This document shows, one piece after another, positions 61,864 through 64,000 of a DNA stretch of 64,000 nt. How positions within the stretch are numbered: the first letter of the stretch is position 1; the number at the start of each line of letters is the position of its first letter. Source of the DNA: Flavobacterium aquicola. Lineage in GTDB: Bacteria > Bacteroidota > Bacteroidia > Flavobacteriales > Flavobacteriaceae. The position numbers and the translations under genes are program-made. Under the pieces are notes generated by a model, which had not been told where the DNA came from, ran no database searches, and worked only from the letters and a program-made list of their open reading frames with translations. The stretch covers positions 336,563 to 400,562 of the forward strand of contig NZ_QUNI01000005.1 of NCBI RefSeq assembly GCF_003385115.1, read 5' to 3'.

Positions 61864-61905
61864 AAAAACCCTTTCAATGTTTGAATTTGAAAGGGTTTTA
61901 TTTTT
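61864..61905 (+). terminator. Terminator of tdk
   Basis: AAAACCCTTTCAA (61865-61877) and TTGAAAGGGTTTT (61887-61899) form a perfect 13-bp stem, followed by a T-rich tail. Confidence 0.9.
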
Positions 61906-61946
61906 AAACACGAATTTTATCTAATTTGAAATAAATTCGTTGCTAT

Positions 61947-63452
61947 TTATTGTTTTTTCATCCTTTGAAAATCTTCGATATATAAACCTTTGGCTGTATT
62001 TGTAGGATTTAATGCAGTAAGGCTGCTAACTTTTGAAGACCAAGAGAGGTCGGCGGTTTTTGTTTTAGTCCGCATAGTTTGACCCGTAATTAATTCTAAG
62101 GCTTTCTTTAAGCAAGGATCTTTTACGTTTCCAAATTCAACCAAATCTAAGAAAATGCTATAAGGATCAATTTCGTGATCAGGTGTAATTTTCGCTGGAT
62201 TTACATCTTTATCTTTGTTATAATATGAAAAGGTAATTGGCTGTAATTGCCATTTGTGCTTGGTGCTTCGATTTTCATAGGACATATAACCATTAGCAGG
62301 AGAATCGTATAAAGTGTTAGAGCCTACAAATTTACCAACTGTTTCTTCGCCTATTGTTACTACACTAACGTATTTTTTAAGGCATTGTATGGTAAGTTCA
62401 CTCGCAGAAGCGGTTTGAAAACCTACCAGAACATATATTTTTGTCAATGCGAGGCTGTTTACACTTTCTTCTCTCTGAAAAGTAGGTTCATTATCAACTA
62501 AGTTAAAAATTTTTACTTTATCTGAAAGATTTTCAAAGCCATCTTCATTATTGTGTTTATTATTGAAGTCAAAATAAATATAAGGTTTATTGGTAAAACT
62601 GCCGTTAATCATTTGCGCCAGAGCAAGTGCGGTTTCTACTGAGCCGCCTCCATTGTATCTTAAATCTAAAACCAATTCGTTAATTCCATCGGTTTTCATT
62701 GTAGCGAAAGCCGAATTGAGTTCATCATTATAATCTGATTTGAAACCATTATAAACCAGATAACCAATGTTCTTGTCTCCATATACTTTCTTTTCGTAAT
62801 AAGCAACTGGGTTTTCGTCAATTTCGGTTTTTGTTATAGTCAAAGTTCCTGTTTTGTCTGTAGTCACTAAACCACTGGTTGTAAATTCCACACTCGCTGC
62901 CAAAGTAATTGTGATTTGTGTGTTTTGTAGTTGGTCATAATTACTTGCAGTAAGCTGGCTTCCATTTATTTTTGTAATAACGTCGCCTCTTTTCAATCCT
63001 GCCAAAGCTGATGATGAACCAGGTACAACGTAGTTAATTAAGGCTACCATATTTATATTGGATGCATCTTTAGGATAAATTCCATAGCTGAAACCACCTT
63101 TTTTTTCGATTTCTGCGATTTTTGAAACATGTACTATTTCATTACTATTTTCAATCCAGGAAAATCTATCAATAGTCCCTCTTTGATATAAAAGTGAATA
63201 AAAAAGCGCATCGGGAGTTTTTCCATTAATAAAATTATTATATGCTTCAGTAGAAGTGATTTTGCTGTCGGACAAATTGGGAACGTTGGGCTGCCAGTAG
63301 TACCAAGAATTCATGGCTTTCCAAATAAAGTTGTTAATCTCGTCTGGCTTGGTAACTGCTGCGGTTTCATTAGAGTCAGAATCAGAATCCTTGCTGCAAG
63401 CTGCAAAGACAAGCATTAGAAGCAATGTTTTAACAATATATTTTAATCTCAT
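61947..63452 (-). CDS. S41 family C-terminal processing peptidase, lipoprotein
   Basis: The product is 501 residues. A lipoprotein signal ends at FAACSKDSDSD (Cys about 19). A PDZ domain lies near 135-205 (NYVVPGSSSALAGLKRGDVITKINGSQL). The tail-specific protease core contains ELVLDLRYNGGGSVETALALAQMI and the nucleophile Ser in FQTASASELTIQCL, with Lys in ETVGKFVGS. It cleaves proteins in the periplasm or at the outer membrane. The repeated DSDSDSNET after the lipid Cys is a typical surface-export-like acidic tether, which is an inference. Confidence 0.9.
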   Translation of the reverse strand: MRLKYIVKTLLLMLVFAACSKDSDSDSNETAAVTKPDEINNFIWKAMNSWYYWQPNVPNLSDSKITSTEAYNNFINGKTPDALFYSLLYQRGTIDRFSWIENSNEIVHVSKIAEIEKKGGFSYGIYPKDASNINMVALINYVVPGSSSALAGLKRGDVITKINGSQLTASNYDQLQNTQITITLAASVEFTTSGLVTTDKTGTLTITKTEIDENPVAYYEKKVYGDKNIGYLVYNGFKSDYNDELNSAFATMKTDGINELVLDLRYNGGGSVETALALAQMINGSFTNKPYIYFDFNNKHNNEDGFENLSDKVKIFNLVDNEPTFQREESVNSLALTKIYVLVGFQTASASELTIQCLKKYVSVVTIGEETVGKFVGSNTLYDSPANGYMSYENRSTKHKWQLQPITFSYYNKDKDVNPAKITPDHEIDPYSIFLDLVEFGNVKDPCLKKALELITGQTMRTKTKTADLSWSSKVSSLTALNPTNTAKGLYIEDFQRMKKQ

Positions 63453-63480
63453 TGTTTTTTCAATAGTTTAATTAAATTTG
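63452..63480 (+). promoter_or_regulatory. Promoter of the 63502 gene
   Basis: TTG (63452-63454), 18 bases, TAAATTTG (63473-63480), 21 bases before ATG 63502. The upstream part overlaps the start codon of the divergent S41 peptidase gene. Confidence 0.6.
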
Positions 63481-63501
63481 TAGGTATAAAATTTCAAATG
63501 T

Positions 63502-63882
63502 ATGAAAAATAGTATTCTAAAAGCCTTATTTTTATTGTTTTCTTTCGGAGTTTTTTTTCTTTTTTCCTGTTCCAGCCAACTTTTAGATATTAATAACCAA
63601 ACGTATAAGAGTTATAACAGGAATAGTGAGAAAGGATATGTAGTTAGTTTTAAATTAAATGATACCGCTGTTATTCCTAAATCGGTTGTGATTAATGGTA
63701 TTGTTAAGGATATATTCGAAGCAGACAAAAATGGAGATACGTATACAGTAAATGTAATTGCACAAACTACTCTAATTCATAATTATAAAGTAAAATTAGA
63801 TAACAAAGAAAATGGAATTTACTTTGAGAAAAATTCCACTATATTTTTTCAACCTGTAAAATTTAAATTAATCACCGATTAA
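63502..63882 (+). CDS. Small lipoprotein of unknown function
   Basis: The product is 126 residues. A hydrophobic signal ends at FFLFSCSSQLL, giving a lipidated Cys near residue 23. The rest is beta-strand-like (KGYVVSFKLNDTAVIPKSVVINGIV). Not recognised; probably an outer-membrane or periplasmic lipoprotein. Confidence 0.65.
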   Translation: MKNSILKALFLLFSFGVFFLFSCSSQLLDINNQTYKSYNRNSEKGYVVSFKLNDTAVIPKSVVINGIVKDIFEADKNGDTYTVNVIAQTTLIHNYKVKLDNKENGIYFEKNSTIFFQPVKFKLITD

Positions 63883-63970
63883 TTCTCTTTATTGGTCTCA
63901 GATTCGGGTTTAAAACCCTGCAATTTATTGCAGTACTTTAGTAATGCGAAAAAATCTTTACCTTTAGATT

Positions 63971-64000
63971 ATGAGCACAGATTTAAGAAAAGGTTCGCAT
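63971..64000 (+). CDS. Possible start of a gene cut by the window end
   Basis: ATG 63971 opens a frame (MSTDLRKGSH) that runs off the window. A weak -7-like TACCTTTA lies just before it. Too short to identify. Confidence 0.25.
   Translation, partial: MSTDLRKGSH

Noticed and set aside
1..64000. CRISPR array or rRNA operon
   Set aside because: No regular direct repeats with spacers and no 16S/23S-like sequence were seen in any part of the window.

Overview
The window is chromosomal DNA of a Flavobacterium-like member of the Bacteroidota. The reasons are low GC, almost no Shine-Dalgarno sequences, repeated promoters of the Bacteroidota type (TTTG, about 19 bases, TANNTTTG), a TonB-dependent receptor with an N-terminal carboxypeptidase-regulatory-like domain, an HMG-CoA synthase family gene, a three-gene succinate dehydrogenase operon, TSP3-repeat OmpA and an AddAB-like helicase-nuclease pair. 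Most of the window is an ordinary core genome.

Layout. 1-12.5 kb: end of an M23 peptidase, pgi, a TonB-dependent receptor, a small membrane protein, an RlpA-like protein, a CYTH protein, dinB, then a minus-strand cluster of transglutaminase, alpha-E protein, two small unknown genes and a circularly permuted ATP-grasp enzyme. 12.5-26.5 kb: accessory region. A vsr fragment lies just outside it. An apparent integrated element of about 13.1 kb then runs from a host terminator plus tRNA 3'-end remnant (13131-13174) to two identical tRNA-Asn genes (26315-26501). It carries a terminase-small-subunit-like gene, a DUF488 gene, a small serine recombinase, an XRE repressor, a membrane protein, a 1221-residue STAND-like NTPase with a nuclease-like N terminus, an AAA ATPase plus subtilase pair resembling the IetAS anti-phage system, a MerR-like regulator with a palindrome around its promoter, a 53-residue ORF and a large serine recombinase whose reading frame runs into the tRNA.

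26.5-40 kb: rseP, the AddA-like and AddB-like genes (separated by kbl and ompA), a small ABC ATPase module, an alpha/beta hydrolase and a lone AbiH-family gene. 40-64 kb: AIM24 protein, M24 peptidase, HMG-CoA synthase, sdhCAB, an omega-amidase-like hydrolase, an Ig-like lipoprotein, queD, lpxH, a seven-heme cytochrome lipoprotein, an MFS transporter, recJ, hipBA, a HopJ-family protein, rsmI, tdk, an S41 peptidase and small lipoproteins. Palindromic intergenic repeats of at least two families are scattered here.

The genes fall into energy and carbon metabolism (pgi, sdhCAB, kbl, HMG-CoA synthase), envelope (TonB receptor, OmpA, RlpA, lpxH, rseP), DNA repair (dinB, AddAB-like, recJ) and phage defence (STAND NTPase, IetAS-like pair, AbiH). 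The defence genes inside the element and the two recombinases make 13.2-26.3 kb the region of greatest interest. All assignments are by reading motifs; no database search was run.
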